A stretch of 64,000 nucleotides of DNA from Mycobacterium sp. Root265 (lineage in GTDB: Bacteria > Actinomycetota > Actinomycetes > Mycobacteriales > Mycobacteriaceae). How positions within the stretch are numbered: the first letter of the stretch is position 1; every line of letters starts with the position of its first letter. The translations under genes and the position numbers were made by a program. This document shows, one piece after another, positions 1-11,134 of the stretch. The notes beneath the pieces were generated by a model. That model was not told where the DNA came from and searched no databases. It worked only from the letters and a program-made list of their open reading frames with translations. The stretch covers positions 1 to 64,000 of the forward strand of contig NZ_LMJA01000004.1 in NCBI RefSeq assembly GCF_001428895.1, given 5' to 3'.

Positions 1-46
1 ACGCCACCGCCGCACGAATGTCCATCGCCGTCACCTTCTGGGCCAT
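1..46 (-). CDS. IS481-like transposase, N-terminal fragment (runs off the window)
   Basis: The reverse strand from position 46 reads ATG and 14 further sense codons (MAQKVTAMDIRAAVA) before leaving the window. This resembles the beginning of actinobacterial IS481-family transposases, which carry an N-terminal helix-turn-helix followed by a DDE catalytic domain. The two 14-base repeats just upstream look like the matching element end. With only 15 codons visible the family call rests mainly on context. Confidence 0.45.
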   Translation of the reverse strand, partial: MAQKVTAMDIRAAVA

Positions 47-78
47 GAACCACTCTGGATCCAACCAGCCCGCTCAGG

Positions 79-120
79 TGTAAGCGATGTCCCGAGACAC
101 ACCCCTGTAAGCGATGTCCT
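79..120. repeat. Direct repeat at a probable IS481-like element end
   Basis: The 14-mer TGTAAGCGATGTCC occurs at 79-92 and again at 106-119, with starts 27 bases apart. Elements of this group start with TGT, so the outer copy (106-120) is the likely terminal repeat and the inner one a transposase-binding repeat. The other end lies outside the window. Confidence 0.5.
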
Positions 121-131
121 GCGACTTCACA

Positions 132-165
132 TCGGAACCATTCCGACGAGCACTCCACAAACCGC
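132..165. repeat. Hairpin repeat upstream of the DUF559 gene
   Basis: TCGGAA (132-137) and TTCCGA (141-146) form a small stem. They are followed by a stretch that, apart from three single-base differences, matches one downstream of the gene at 1090-1114 (both contain TTCCGACGA, ACTCCACAAA and CGC). It lies directly before the start codon, so it could be an operator or part of a promoter. Confidence 0.45.
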
Positions 166-168
166 GAT

Positions 169-1065
169 GTGGGGAACCGATCGGCGGGATGCTGCGTCCA
201 AATCAGTGTGCTGGCAGACCTACTGCGCGACCATGACGGCGTCATCACGCTTGCCCAGGCACAGGACGTCGGGCTCGGACGGGACGACGTGCACTACCGG
301 GTGCGCACCGGCGCCTGGCGACAATGCGCACGTGGTGTCTACTTCGCGGATGACCGGGAATTCACCGACCGGGCACGAATTCGTGCCGGGGTGTGGGCTT
401 ACGGTCACCGAGCCGTCGCCAGCGGCCTGACCGGGGCCTGGTGGCAGCGCCTCACACAGTTCGCGCCCGAGATCGTCGAAGTGACCGTGCCGCGGGAATG
501 CCGGCTGCGTCTCCAGCCCGGGACCAGGTTGCGTCGTCGCGATCTCGATCCGGCCGAGGTGATCGAACGAGACGACTTGCGCGTGACGGCGCTGCCACTG
601 ACGGTCGTCGAAGCCGCCGTTCGTCGCGGTGGGGGCGCCAAACTGATGGACTCCGCCCTGCAACGGCATGTCGAACTACCCGCGCTGTGGAAGGCCCACC
701 TCAACAACACAGGCCGGCACGGTTCACCGGCCGCGCGACGCCTGCTGAGAGCTGCGGAGGACGGAACCCGATCCGCGGCCGAACGCCTGCTCGCGACGCT
801 CCTTCGCCAGGCCGGGATCACCGGGTGGAAGGCCAATCACCGGGTGGCCGGGTACACAGTCGACTACGCGTTTCCCGACGCGAAGCTGATCCTGGAAGTC
901 GATGGCTGGGCATTCCACAGTGACGCAGCCGTTTTCAATCACGACCGGGTGCGTCAGAATGCCCTTATTCTGGCCGGCTTCCAGGTGCTGCGATTCACCT
1001 GGCTGGACCTCACCGAGTACCCCGATCACGTCATCGCGCAGATTGCACACGCACTCGCGCGGTGA
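169..1065 (+). CDS. AbiEi-like N-terminal domain and DUF559 endonuclease-fold protein
   Basis: This 298-aa protein has an N-terminal half like the AbiEi antitoxin-type winged helix (a DHDGVITLAQA segment, then a GAWRQCARGVY segment). The C-terminal half is a DUF559 domain of the Vsr/restriction-endonuclease fold: RSAAERLLATLLR, VDYAFPDAKLILEVDGW and QVLRFTWLDL carry the usual Glu, Asp and Glu-Val-Asp acidic positions. Such proteins are common and multicopy in mycobacteria, and their cellular role is unknown. The ORF opens with GTG at 169; an in-frame GTG at 208 (VLADLLRD) is an equally good start because the first 13 residues look atypical. The gene sits between two related hairpin repeats and next to an IS end, which suggests a mobile or cassette-like history. 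Confidence 0.8.
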   Translation: MGNRSAGCCVQISVLADLLRDHDGVITLAQAQDVGLGRDDVHYRVRTGAWRQCARGVYFADDREFTDRARIRAGVWAYGHRAVASGLTGAWWQRLTQFAPEIVEVTVPRECRLRLQPGTRLRRRDLDPAEVIERDDLRVTALPLTVVEAAVRRGGGAKLMDSALQRHVELPALWKAHLNNTGRHGSPAARRLLRAAEDGTRSAAERLLATLLRQAGITGWKANHRVAGYTVDYAFPDAKLILEVDGWAFHSDAAVFNHDRVRQNALILAGFQVLRFTWLDLTEYPDHVIAQIAHALAR

Positions 1066-1112
1066 TTTGGGGAGTTTTCGTCGGATTGGTTCCGACGAAA
1101 ACTCCACAAATC
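1064..1112. terminator. Long hairpin between convergent genes, also a copy of the upstream repeat
   Basis: Fifteen-base arms GGAGTTTTCGTCGGA (1071-1085) and their exact complement (1091-1105) surround a 5-base loop. After one mismatch the stem continues with GATTTG (1064-1069) against CAAATC (1107-1112). It lies between the stops of two convergent genes, so it could act as a bidirectional terminator. Its 3' arm is nearly the same as the repeat at 132-165. Confidence 0.6.
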
Positions 1113-1119
1113 GCAGGGG

Positions 1120-2616
1120 CTAGGGGAGGATCACCGTGCGCTGCACCGGCTCGGCGGCGGCCTGACGGGCGCGCAGGCCCCGGCGCAACGCGTCGAGCAG
1201 CTGATCGCGGGTCTCGCGCGGGTCGATCAGCTCGTCGAAACCGAGATGGTCCGCGGACCGGAAGGACGCGGACAGTTCGGCATCGCGCAGCTGCGCGGAC
1301 AGATCCGCCTCGGCGTGTGAGGCCTTCGACAACGCCGCCGCGCTCATCGCGCCCATGGTGGCCCCCGGGAAGGCGAACGTCGCCTCCTGACTGTCGAATC
1401 CCAACAGCGACATCACCATCGAGCCGAACCCGTAGGCCTTGCGCAACGTCACATGCAGCTTGAGCGTCGTCGCTGCCGTCTGCGCCGCGAACATCCGGGC
1501 ACCCGCGCGCAGCACGCCGGTCCGCTCCGAGCGGCTACCCGGCAGCATGCCGGGGTTGTCGGCGAGGAACACGATGGGCAGGTGGAAGGAGTCGGCCACC
1601 ATGATGAAATGCGCTGCCTTGTCGGCGGCGTCGGCGTCGATCGAGCCGGCCAGCACATTGGGCTGATTGGCGACCACGGCGACCGGGTGCCCGCCCAGGT
1701 GGGCGAGCGCGCAGATGATGGCCTTGCCGAACTGTGGCTGGACTTCGAACCAGTCGGTGTTGTCGAACAGGATGTCGAGCACCGAGCGCATGTTGTACAC
1801 GCGGCGGTTGTCGCGGGAGATGATGTCGAGCAGTTCCGGGGTGGGCCGCGGTTCGGAGTCTTCGTCATGGGGCAGTTGGTCGGGATAGGACCAGGCGCTG
1901 GACGGGAAGTAGGCCAGGTAGCGGCGGATATCGTCGATGACGGCTTCATCGGTGTCGGCGTGGTTGTGGATCACCCCGCTGTGCAGCGCGACCGCCGGCC
2001 CGCCGAGGTCCTCCTTGGTGATGTCCTCGCCGGTGGACTCCTTCACCACCGGAGGCCCGGCGGTGAAGATGGCGCCCTGACTGCTCATGATGCGGAAGTC
2101 GCTGACCGGGGCGACCAGGGCGCCGTGTCCGGCCGACGGGCCCAGCACCGCGGCGACCGTCGGCACCCGGCCCGAGCACTGCGCCTGGGCGATGAGGTCG
2201 GTGGGGGTGCGGCCGTAGTGCGCGCCGGTGGGGCGGAACCCGGCGCCCTCGAGCAGCATCACCAACGGGATCTTGTCGCGCACTGCGAGTTCGGCCAGCC
2301 GGTAGCGCTTGGCGTTGCCGGTGGAACCGATGCTGCCGGCCAGGGTGGTGAAGTCCTCGGCGCCCACCATCACCGGTGCGCCGTTGATCAGGCCGGATCC
2401 GGTGACGATGCCGTCGGCGGCGATCTCACCGCCGGCGAAGGTGCCGAATTCACGGAAAGTGCCTGCGTCCAACAGTCGGTCGATACGGGCTCGCACGTCC
2501 AGCTTGCCCTTGGCGTGATGCTTGGCGACGCGCTCTTCGCCGCCCATCGCCAGGCTGTGCTGACGACGGCGGTCGAGGTCGTCGAGCGTGTCCTGCCAGT
2601 CGGAAGCGTTCGTCAT
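1120..2616 (-). CDS. Acyl-CoA carboxylase, beta (carboxyltransferase) subunit
   Basis: The 498-aa protein belongs to the biotin-dependent carboxyltransferase family (AccD/PccB type), which moves carboxyl groups from carboxybiotin to an acyl-CoA. An N-terminal crotonase-fold half has GSIGSTGNAKR and GPSAGHGALVAPVSDF segments, and a C-terminal half has LADNPGMLPGSRSE and the GFGSMVMS oxyanion-hole region. Length is usual for the family. The ATG at 2616 (MTNASDW) is preferred over the longer ORF start at 2673, which would overrun the divergent promoter. No alpha (biotin carboxylase) subunit is adjacent. The divergent LLM oxidoreductase, SDR and P450 suggest a branched-chain, terpenoid or steroid catabolic setting, which is an inference. 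Confidence 0.85.
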   Translation of the reverse strand: MTNASDWQDTLDDLDRRRQHSLAMGGEERVAKHHAKGKLDVRARIDRLLDAGTFREFGTFAGGEIAADGIVTGSGLINGAPVMVGAEDFTTLAGSIGSTGNAKRYRLAELAVRDKIPLVMLLEGAGFRPTGAHYGRTPTDLIAQAQCSGRVPTVAAVLGPSAGHGALVAPVSDFRIMSSQGAIFTAGPPVVKESTGEDITKEDLGGPAVALHSGVIHNHADTDEAVIDDIRRYLAYFPSSAWSYPDQLPHDEDSEPRPTPELLDIISRDNRRVYNMRSVLDILFDNTDWFEVQPQFGKAIICALAHLGGHPVAVVANQPNVLAGSIDADAADKAAHFIMVADSFHLPIVFLADNPGMLPGSRSERTGVLRAGARMFAAQTAATTLKLHVTLRKAYGFGSMVMSLLGFDSQEATFAFPGATMGAMSAAALSKASHAEADLSAQLRDAELSASFRSADHLGFDELIDPRETRDQLLDALRRGLRARQAAAEPVQRTVILP

Positions 2617-2653
2617 ACACCGGTCCTGTTCTCGGTAACCCTGGTTATCCCTG

Positions 2654-2678
2654 TGACCATACTGATTGACCATACTGA
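2654..2678. promoter_or_regulatory. Tandem 12-base repeat in a divergent promoter
   Basis: TGACCATACTGA occurs at 2654-2665 and 2667-2678, a period of 13, in the 86-base gap between the divergent carboxyltransferase and LLM oxidoreductase genes. It could be a regulator-binding site or part of the promoter; no regulator gene is adjacent. Confidence 0.4.
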
Positions 2679-2702
2679 ATTGCTTACTGTAGCGTCCCCG
2701 GC

Positions 2703-3749
2703 ATGGGTAATGTCGCCCGGCTGAGCATCGATCGCGGTATCCCGAGCGACCTCACCGCTGTTCCCGCGCGGGCCCGGGAAATCGAACTGCAGGGCTACGA
2801 CGGCTGCTGGACCGGCGAGCTCGCCCACGACCCGTTCCTGCCGCTGCTGCTGGCCGCCGAACACACCTCCCGGCTGCAGCTGGGCACCAGCATCGCGGTG
2901 GCGTTCGCGCGTAACCCGATGCTGATCGCCAACCTCGGCTGGGATCTGAACACCTACTCCCAAGGGCGGTTCATCCTCGGTCTCGGCACCCAGGTGCAGG
3001 CGCACATCGAGAAGCGCTACGGAATGCCGTGGAGTCATCCGGCACGCCGGATGCGGGAGTTCGTCGCTGCGGTACACGCCATCTGGGCGACGTGGCAGGG
3101 CGAATCACGGCTGAGCTTCGAGGGCGAGTTCTACACGCACAAATTGATGACGCCGATGTTCACTCCCGAGCCGCAACCGCACGGGGTGCCGAGGATCTTC
3201 ATCGCCGCGGTCGGTGATCTGATGACACGGACCGCGGGTGAGGTCGCCGACGGCCTCATCGCGCATGCCTTCACCACCCGCCGCTACCTCGATGAGGTGA
3301 CCGCGCCTGCCCTGCAGTCCGGACTCGACGCCGCGGGCCGGTCCCGGGAGACCTTCGAGCTGTCCTGCCCGGTGTTCGTGGTGACCGGTGAGAACGCCGA
3401 GCAGTTCGAGGCCTCGGCGGCCGCGCACCGAAAGCAGTTGGCCTTCTACGGTTCGACGCCGGCCTACCGCAAGGTGCTCGAGCTGCACGGCTGGGGCGAT
3501 CTGCACACCGAGTTGCACCGGCTGTCGCGGCTGGGGGAGTGGGACACCATGGCGACGCTGGTCGATGACGACGTGCTGGCCGCGTTCGCCGTGGTCGCCG
3601 AATTGCCGGATGTCGCCGACGCCCTGGTGCGGCGCTGTGCGGGTGCGATCGACCGGGTGCTGCCCGGATTCCCGGCGGGAATGTCGGAGAACGCGATCGC
3701 GACGGTGCTCGGTGATGTTCGAAAGTCGTTGGCGGAGAACCAATCATGA
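2703..3749 (+). CDS. F420-dependent LLM-class oxidoreductase
   Basis: The 348-aa protein has the luciferase-like monooxygenase TIM-barrel pattern. An early ELQGYDGCWTGELAHDPF segment corresponds to the strand and helix that hold the cofactor, followed by LQLGTSIAVAFARNP, GRFILGLGTQ and later VPRIFIAAVG. In mycobacteria this group usually uses coenzyme F420 rather than FMN, acting as a hydride-transfer oxidoreductase; the substrate cannot be read from sequence. It is the first gene of a three-gene operon, since its last codons overlap the SDR start by 4 bases. The tandem repeat at 2654-2678 is just upstream. Confidence 0.85.
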   Translation: MGNVARLSIDRGIPSDLTAVPARAREIELQGYDGCWTGELAHDPFLPLLLAAEHTSRLQLGTSIAVAFARNPMLIANLGWDLNTYSQGRFILGLGTQVQAHIEKRYGMPWSHPARRMREFVAAVHAIWATWQGESRLSFEGEFYTHKLMTPMFTPEPQPHGVPRIFIAAVGDLMTRTAGEVADGLIAHAFTTRRYLDEVTAPALQSGLDAAGRSRETFELSCPVFVVTGENAEQFEASAAAHRKQLAFYGSTPAYRKVLELHGWGDLHTELHRLSRLGEWDTMATLVDDDVLAAFAVVAELPDVADALVRRCAGAIDRVLPGFPAGMSENAIATVLGDVRKSLAENQS

Positions 3750-4609
3750 TCGACAGAATCGGCGGCAAGGTTGTCGTCATCACGGGTGCGGCCCGTGGTA
3801 TCGGGTATGCGACAGCGCGCGCACTGCGCGATCGCGGCGCCCGGGTGGTGATCGGGGATCGTGATGTCGCCGTGCTGGAGAGCGCGGTGCAGTCCCTGGG
3901 CGGCGGTGTCGAGGGATATCCGCTCGATGTCACCGACCGGGACTCGTTCGCGGTATTCCTGGACAAGGCGCGCGGTGGGGGTCCCATCGACGTGCTGATC
4001 AACAACGCCGGTGTGATGCCCATCGGCGGTTTTCTCGACCAGGGCGAGCAGGCGTTGAGATCGGCGATCGAGGTCAACTTCTACGGCGTGGTCACCGGTT
4101 GCCAACTGGTGCTTCCCGAGATGATCGAACGCGGAGGCGGCCACATCATCAACGTCGCGTCGCTGGCCGGTTTGATGCCGGTGCCGGGGCAGACCGTCTA
4201 TGCCGGAACAAAATCCGCGGTGATCAGCCTGTCGAGCGCGATGGCCGACGAGTTCGCCGCGCGGGGCATCCAGGTCAGCGTGGTGATGCCGCCGTTCACC
4301 CGCACCGAACTGATCGCGGGCACCGCGGAGACCAGGACCAACAAGCCCGTCGAACCCGCGGCGATCGCGGCGGCGATCGTCAGGGCGCTCGACAAGCCCA
4401 AGACCCATGTCACCGTGCCCGGTGGCATCCGGTTCGTGCTGGGCCCGATCGGGCTGCTCGGCCCGCGCGGCCGGCGCTGGGTGGGCCGGCGCTTCGGCAC
4501 CGACAAGGTGTTCCTGGAATTCGACACCACCGCGCGGTCGGGATATGAGCAGCGGGCGCAGGACGCACTCGGCGTCGTGAGCACGGAACAACGAGGAGCA
4601 GACCGGTGA
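3746..4609 (+). CDS. Short-chain dehydrogenase/reductase
   Basis: This 287-aa classical SDR shows the dinucleotide-binding GAARGIG at 14-20, NNAG at 86-89 and the catalytic triad Ser139, Tyr152 and Lys156. The C-terminus is about 40 residues longer than a minimal SDR, with an LGPIGLLGPRGRR stretch that may contact membrane or a partner. It overlaps the LLM gene by 4 bases upstream and the P450 by 4 bases downstream, so the three are translationally coupled. A hydroxyl/keto conversion in the same lipid or steroid pathway is a reasonable inference. Confidence 0.9.
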   Translation: MIDRIGGKVVVITGAARGIGYATARALRDRGARVVIGDRDVAVLESAVQSLGGGVEGYPLDVTDRDSFAVFLDKARGGGPIDVLINNAGVMPIGGFLDQGEQALRSAIEVNFYGVVTGCQLVLPEMIERGGGHIINVASLAGLMPVPGQTVYAGTKSAVISLSSAMADEFAARGIQVSVVMPPFTRTELIAGTAETRTNKPVEPAAIAAAIVRALDKPKTHVTVPGGIRFVLGPIGLLGPRGRRWVGRRFGTDKVFLEFDTTARSGYEQRAQDALGVVSTEQRGADR

Positions 4610-5841
4610 GCATTCCGACCATGGACGACGCAGCGAAGGTACTCGCGGATCCGAAGGCCTATACCGATGAGGCCGGACTGCACGGCGCGCTGACGCATCT
4701 GCGCGCCCACGCGCCGGTGTCGTGGGTGGATGTGCCCGGCTACGCGCCGTTCTGGGCCGTCACCAAGCACGCCGACATCATGGAGATCGAGCGCGCCAAC
4801 GACATCTTCACCAACTCTCCGCGGCCCGTGCTGGTCACCAGGGAAGCCGATGAGCAGCAGGCCGCCATCGGCATCAAGACGTTGATCCACATGGACGACC
4901 CGCAGCACCGGGATTTCCGCGCCATCGGGGCGAACTGGTTCCGGCCCAAGGCGATGCGGGCTCTGAAAGAGCGCGCCGACGAGTTGGCCGTACAGTTCGT
5001 CGACACGATGGCGGCCGAAGGCCCGGAGTGCGATTTCGTGCAGCAGGTGGCGGTCAACTACCCGCTGTACATGATCATGACCCTGCTGGGCGTGCCGGAA
5101 GCGGACTTCGCGTCACTGTTGCGCTGGACGCAGGAGTTGTTCGGCAACGACGACGAAGAATTCCAGCGCGGCCAGAGCATGGAGGAGCGGGGGCTGGCGC
5201 TGCTCGAGATGTTCCAGTACTTCACCGAGCTCACCGCGTCCCGGCGGGCGAACCCCACCGACGATCTGGCCTCGACCATCGCGAACGCAACCATCAACGG
5301 CGAACCGCTCGATGACATCGCCACCGTGTCCTACTACGCGATTCTCGCTGCGGCCGGCCACGATACGTCGAGTGCCAGCATCTCCGGCGGCATGCATGCG
5401 CTGATCGAGCACCCGGATCAGTTGGCCCGGCTGCGCGAAAATCCCGCCCTGATGCCGCTGGCCGTCGAGGAGATGATCCGGTGGACCACCCCGGTCAAGG
5501 AGTTCATGCGAACGGCCCAGCGTGACTATGAGATCCGCGGGGCGCGCATCGCGGCGGGAGATTCGGTGCTGCTGTCCTACGTATCGGCCAACCGTGACGA
5601 AGACGTCTTCGGTGAGCCCTTCCGGTTCGACATCGGCCGGGATCCCAACAAGCACATCGCCTTCGGGTACGGCGTGCACTTCTGTCTGGGTGCCGCCCTA
5701 GCCCGCCTCGAGGTGAACAGCTTCTTCTCCGCGCTGCTACCGCGGCTGGAGTCGGTCGAATTGACCGGCACCCCGGCGCACGTCGCGACCACGTTCGTCG
5801 GCGGGCTCAAGCACCTGCCGATCCGGTATCGGGTGAGCTAG
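4606..5841 (+). CDS. Cytochrome P450 (CYP125/CYP142-like group)
   Basis: The 411-aa soluble P450 has the I-helix AGHDT at 250-254 (oxygen activation), an EEMIRW K-helix (ExxR) near 288-293, and the heme-binding loop FGYGVHFCLG with ligand Cys360. Length and the TNSPRP segment are typical of bacterial P450s related to the sterol and lipid hydroxylases CYP125/CYP142/CYP189; exact family assignment needs alignment. It is the last gene of the LLM-SDR-P450 operon. Redox partners (ferredoxin and reductase) are not encoded nearby. Its stop overlaps the end of the convergent ybdD-like gene by 4 bases. Confidence 0.9.
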   Translation: MSIPTMDDAAKVLADPKAYTDEAGLHGALTHLRAHAPVSWVDVPGYAPFWAVTKHADIMEIERANDIFTNSPRPVLVTREADEQQAAIGIKTLIHMDDPQHRDFRAIGANWFRPKAMRALKERADELAVQFVDTMAAEGPECDFVQQVAVNYPLYMIMTLLGVPEADFASLLRWTQELFGNDDEEFQRGQSMEERGLALLEMFQYFTELTASRRANPTDDLASTIANATINGEPLDDIATVSYYAILAAAGHDTSSASISGGMHALIEHPDQLARLRENPALMPLAVEEMIRWTTPVKEFMRTAQRDYEIRGARIAAGDSVLLSYVSANRDEDVFGEPFRFDIGRDPNKHIAFGYGVHFCLGAALARLEVNSFFSALLPRLESVELTGTPAHVATTFVGGLKHLPIRYRVS

Positions 5842-5974
5842 CAGCAGCGCGACTGCGGGTTGGCCTCGGTCGCCGCGTGGCGCATCCGCCAGTACTCCCG
5901 TTCGGTGGGAACCGGCGCACCGGGGTGCACACGATCGAGGTGCTCGACGTAGCGCCGGTAGTGATTGTCGCCCA

Positions 5975-8263
<2,289 letters not shown>

Positions 8264-8290
8264 GCGTTGATCCTTGCACCGGAGATAGGC

Positions 8291-8320
8291 CGCAACGGGA
8301 CTTTCCGGTCATCCGTTGCG
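8291..8320. terminator. Hairpin between cstA and ligB
   Basis: CGCAACGG (8291-8298) and CCGTTGCG (8313-8320) are exact complements around a 14-base loop; the second arm runs into the ligB stop codon. There is no T-tract, so termination is only possible. The loop starts GACTTTCCGG, loosely like a DosR half-site, which is not strong enough to call. Confidence 0.35.
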
Positions 8321-9838
8321 TTCGTAGTGTTCACGGACGGTGTCGACCGTGTCGGCCTCGGCGGCGTTCTTGTCGTCGCGGTAGCGCAGCACCCGGGCGA
8401 ACCGCAGTGCCATCCCGCCGGGATACCGGGTCGACCCCTGCACACCGTCGTAGGCGATCTCCACGACCTGCTCGGGCCGCACCTTCACGACGTAGCTGTC
8501 GGTCGGCCCGTCGGCGAGCTCGGTGAACCGCCGGGTCTGCCAGGCCAGCATCTCGTCGGTCATGCCCTTGAACGTCTTGCCCAACATGACGAAGCCCCCG
8601 GACTGCGGGTCGCGGGCGCCGAGGTGGATATTCGACAGCGTGCCGGTGCGCCGCCCGGAACCCCACTCCACGGCCAGCACCACCAGATCCAGGGTGTGCA
8701 CCGGTTTGACCTTCAGCCAGGCCGCGCCGCGCCGGCCCGCGGCGTAGGCGGCGGCCGGGTCCTTGGCCATCACACCCTCGTGGCCCGCGGCGAGCGTCGA
8801 ATCCAGAAATTGTTGCGCGGCAGCAGGGTCTGAGGTGTGCAGGCGCTGCATCCGCTGCTGCTCGGGCACCACTTCGTCCAGCGCGGCGAGGCGTTCGGTC
8901 ATCGGCAGGTCCAGCAGGTCCGTGCCGTCGCGGTGCAGCAGGTCGAAGAAGAACACCGACAGTGGCTCGCGGCCCAGCTCACCGGACCGGGTACCGAACC
9001 GGGACGCGGTGACCTGGAAGCGGTGCGGCCGTCCATCGGGGCGCAGCGCGATGGCCTCCGCGTCGGCGATGAGATCGGTGACCGGGAGCGCCAGCGTGGC
9101 CGCGACGACCTCGGGCAGGCGTGCGGTCACATCGTCGAGGCTGCGGGTGTAGATCGAGACGGTATCGCCGGCCCGATGGACCTGCACCCGGGCACCGTCG
9201 AGCTTGGATTCGAACAGTGCTGTGCCGCCGAGTTTGTCGAGCGCGTCCCCGACCGAGGTCGCGGTCTGGGCCAGCATCGGTCCGATCGGGCGGCCGACCT
9301 GAAGGGTGAACTGACCCAGCGCCGGCTCCCCACCGCTGAGGGCGGCGGCCGCGACGACCGGCAGATCCCCGGCCAGCATGGCCGCTCGCCGCACCGCAGC
9401 CACCGGTACCGCGGCGGCCTTGGCGACGGCGTCGACCATGACCCCGGCCAGCGCCCCCTGGCGTAACTCGCCGGCCAGCAGCCGTCGTAGGAACTGCTGC
9501 TCATCAGCGGTGGCGGCGCCGAACAGCGCGCCGAGATACTCCGCGCGACGGGCCTGCGAACCGGGCCCGGCCAGCCCCTTGAGCGTCGAGAACGTCGCAT
9601 CGACGCCGGCCGCGGTGAGGGTGGCGGTGGCGGCCGGGTCCGGCAGGGTGCGCAGCGAGGCCCAGCCGACGCCGATCTGGCGCTGCGGCAGCTCCCCGGA
9701 CAGCCACGCCACCACCACACCGATGTCGGCGGGCGTGCCGGCTGCGGACAGTACCGCCGCGACCCGGTTGACCTTGGCCAGGCGCGACGACAGGGAACCC
9801 ACCTCCGTCGAGGTGGCCGCGATCTCGGCGAGCAGCAT
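8309..9838 (-). CDS. ligB: ATP-dependent DNA ligase LigB
   Basis: The 509-aa protein matches the archaeal/mycobacterial ATP-dependent ligase layout: an N-terminal DNA-binding domain (1-190), an adenylation domain with the KLDG nucleotidyl motif (catalytic Lys212), [22 protein letters not shown] and MAKDPAAAY, and a C-terminal OB fold with AAWLKVKPV (motif V). M. tuberculosis LigB (Rv3062) is of similar length; it seals nicks with ATP and is non-essential because NAD-dependent LigA does the replicative work. The gene is divergent from the NarJ-like gene. Confidence 0.95.
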   Translation of the reverse strand: MLLAEIAATSTEVGSLSSRLAKVNRVAAVLSAAGTPADIGVVVAWLSGELPQRQIGVGWASLRTLPDPAATATLTAAGVDATFSTLKGLAGPGSQARRAEYLGALFGAATADEQQFLRRLLAGELRQGALAGVMVDAVAKAAAVPVAAVRRAAMLAGDLPVVAAAALSGGEPALGQFTLQVGRPIGPMLAQTATSVGDALDKLGGTALFESKLDGARVQVHRAGDTVSIYTRSLDDVTARLPEVVAATLALPVTDLIADAEAIALRPDGRPHRFQVTASRFGTRSGELGREPLSVFFFDLLHRDGTDLLDLPMTERLAALDEVVPEQQRMQRLHTSDPAAAQQFLDSTLAAGHEGVMAKDPAAAYAAGRRGAAWLKVKPVHTLDLVVLAVEWGSGRRTGTLSNIHLGARDPQSGGFVMLGKTFKGMTDEMLAWQTRRFTELADGPTDSYVVKVRPEQVVEIAYDGVQGSTRYPGGMALRFARVLRYRDDKNAAEADTVDTVREHYERNG

Positions 9839-9926
9839 CGGTCCAGCCTGCCACCGGGCTCCGACACAAAATGAGGGAAAACATGCTCAGCAGGCAGTTC
9901 AGTGGTTCCCTTAGAGGTGTGACACC

Positions 9927-10595
9927 GTGGAATCGGCCCGCCATCCGGGAGCGCCGTTCATGAAGCGAGGCCGTGAGCACGGCCGACCTTCCGTCGTGCT
10001 GCAACACCGGACGGTGTGGCAGGGCAGCGCGCTGCTGCTGAAACGGCCCGACGAGCGGTTCCCGGCCCGGCTGGCGACGGTCGAGGAAATGCTCGGACAC
10101 CTCGATGCCGGGTTCGCGATACTGCTGGGCCGGACCACCGCCGCACTGCGGAACCTCGACACCGGGGCGGCAGTTCTCGATCACACGCATACGTTCGGCC
10201 GGCGCAAGCATTGCAGCCTGCTGCTCACGCACTGGATCGCCGACGACAACCGCGAACGGGCCGTGCACCGGCAAGCGTTCGTGGATGCCTATCGTGCGGG
10301 CGGGGTGCCGCCGCCCGCCGGCGTCATGCCCGACCATCTCGCGGCGGTGCTGGAGTTCGCCGCCCATGTCGACCCGGAGGGGGGCCGGCAGCTGTTGGTC
10401 GAGCACCGGGTGCCGATCGCGGCGCTACAACGGGCACTCAGCGACGCCGGTTCGCCGTACGCCCACGCCGTCGCCGCGGTCTGCGCGACACTTCCCGAGG
10501 TCGGCGCCGAAGAAGTCCGCAGCGTGCCCGGCAGCGGAGCGGCTGCCGAAACGGTTGGCACGCAACACGTTCACCTGGACGTTCCGCCGAACTGA
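9927..10595 (+). CDS. NarJ-like nitrate reductase assembly chaperone
   Basis: The 222-aa protein has the NarJ/TorD-fold chaperone pattern: RTVWQGSALLLKRPDERF, an LTHW..DDNRERAVHRQAFVDAYRAGG helix, PDHLAAVLEFAA, LLVEHRVPIAALQ and SPYAHAVAAVCATLP. NarJ binds the NarG subunit and helps insert the molybdenum cofactor. No narG, narH or narI lies nearby, so this is an orphan that could serve a remote nitrate reductase or another molybdoenzyme. The GTG at 9927 follows a GAGG; ATG at 9960 is an alternative. It lies in a small cluster with a DevR-like regulator. Confidence 0.75.
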   Translation: MESARHPGAPFMKRGREHGRPSVVLQHRTVWQGSALLLKRPDERFPARLATVEEMLGHLDAGFAILLGRTTAALRNLDTGAAVLDHTHTFGRRKHCSLLLTHWIADDNRERAVHRQAFVDAYRAGGVPPPAGVMPDHLAAVLEFAAHVDPEGGRQLLVEHRVPIAALQRALSDAGSPYAHAVAAVCATLPEVGAEEVRSVPGSGAAAETVGTQHVHLDVPPN

Positions 10596-10609
10596 GGACC
10601 TTTGGCCCT
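10595..10609. promoter_or_regulatory. DosR (DevR)-like box
   Basis: AGGACCTTTGGCCCT is an imperfect palindrome in the style of the DosR consensus (GGGAC, a short spacer, then GTCCC or GGCCC). It lies 78 bases before the split-barrel gene and two genes before the DevR homologue. Assignment is by eye. Confidence 0.4.
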
Positions 10610-10686
10610 GTCGCGCACCCCCGTTGTCCCCGACACTGGAGGTCGACGCGGCGAGACATGCACGCCGCCCCAGGGAGGTGGCCACG

Positions 10687-11127
10687 ATGTCCGCTGTCAC
10701 GACGCACGGAACGCAGCTCGATGTTCTGAACCGCAGGCAGTGCCTGGATCGGCTGGTGCAGGTGCGGGTCGGCAGGCTGGTGTTCACCGAGGACGCGTTG
10801 CCCGCGATCCAGCCCGTCAACTTCCGGGTATGGCGCGACGATGTGGTGATCCGGGTGGCCGGCGGGCCCAAGTTGCACGCGGCCACCGCCCACCAGGTGG
10901 TCGCCTTCGAAGCCGACGTGCTGGACCCTGACCTGCGCAACGGTTGGAGCGTGACGGTGGTCGGGCACGCCGAACCCATCACCGGGGTCGACGATCTGGT
11001 GGATGTCGCCGGCACCTTCATCGAGCCCTGGGCGCAGGGCCGACGGGATCATTTCATCCGGATCCGGACCGACCGGATGACCGGGCGGGAGTTCCGCGAG
11101 GCCGCTGCGCCGCGGTACCGGCCATGA
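10687..11127 (+). CDS. Pyridoxamine 5'-phosphate oxidase-like split-barrel protein
   Basis: The 146-aa protein has the flavin-binding split-barrel pattern: an early [24 protein letters not shown] strand pair, [24 protein letters not shown] and a final [14 protein letters not shown]. Small proteins of this type, such as Rv0080 and Rv3129, belong to the DosR dormancy regulon in M. tuberculosis and are thought to bind FMN or F420. The ATG at 10687 follows GGGAGGTGG. The next gene, a DevR homologue, begins 7 bases after the stop, so they form an operon. Confidence 0.8.
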   Translation: MSAVTTHGTQLDVLNRRQCLDRLVQVRVGRLVFTEDALPAIQPVNFRVWRDDVVIRVAGGPKLHAATAHQVVAFEADVLDPDLRNGWSVTVVGHAEPITGVDDLVDVAGTFIEPWAQGRRDHFIRIRTDRMTGREFREAAAPRYRP

Positions 11128-11134
11128 TGGAGTC

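Noticed and set aside
8291-8320. DosR box between cstA and ligB
   Set aside because: Only one half (GGGACTTTCC) resembles the consensus, and the other half is better explained as the second arm of a hairpin.
9842-9926. DosR box in the ligB-narJ gap
   Set aside because: GGTTCCCTTAGAGG-like sequence does not fit the symmetric consensus on inspection.
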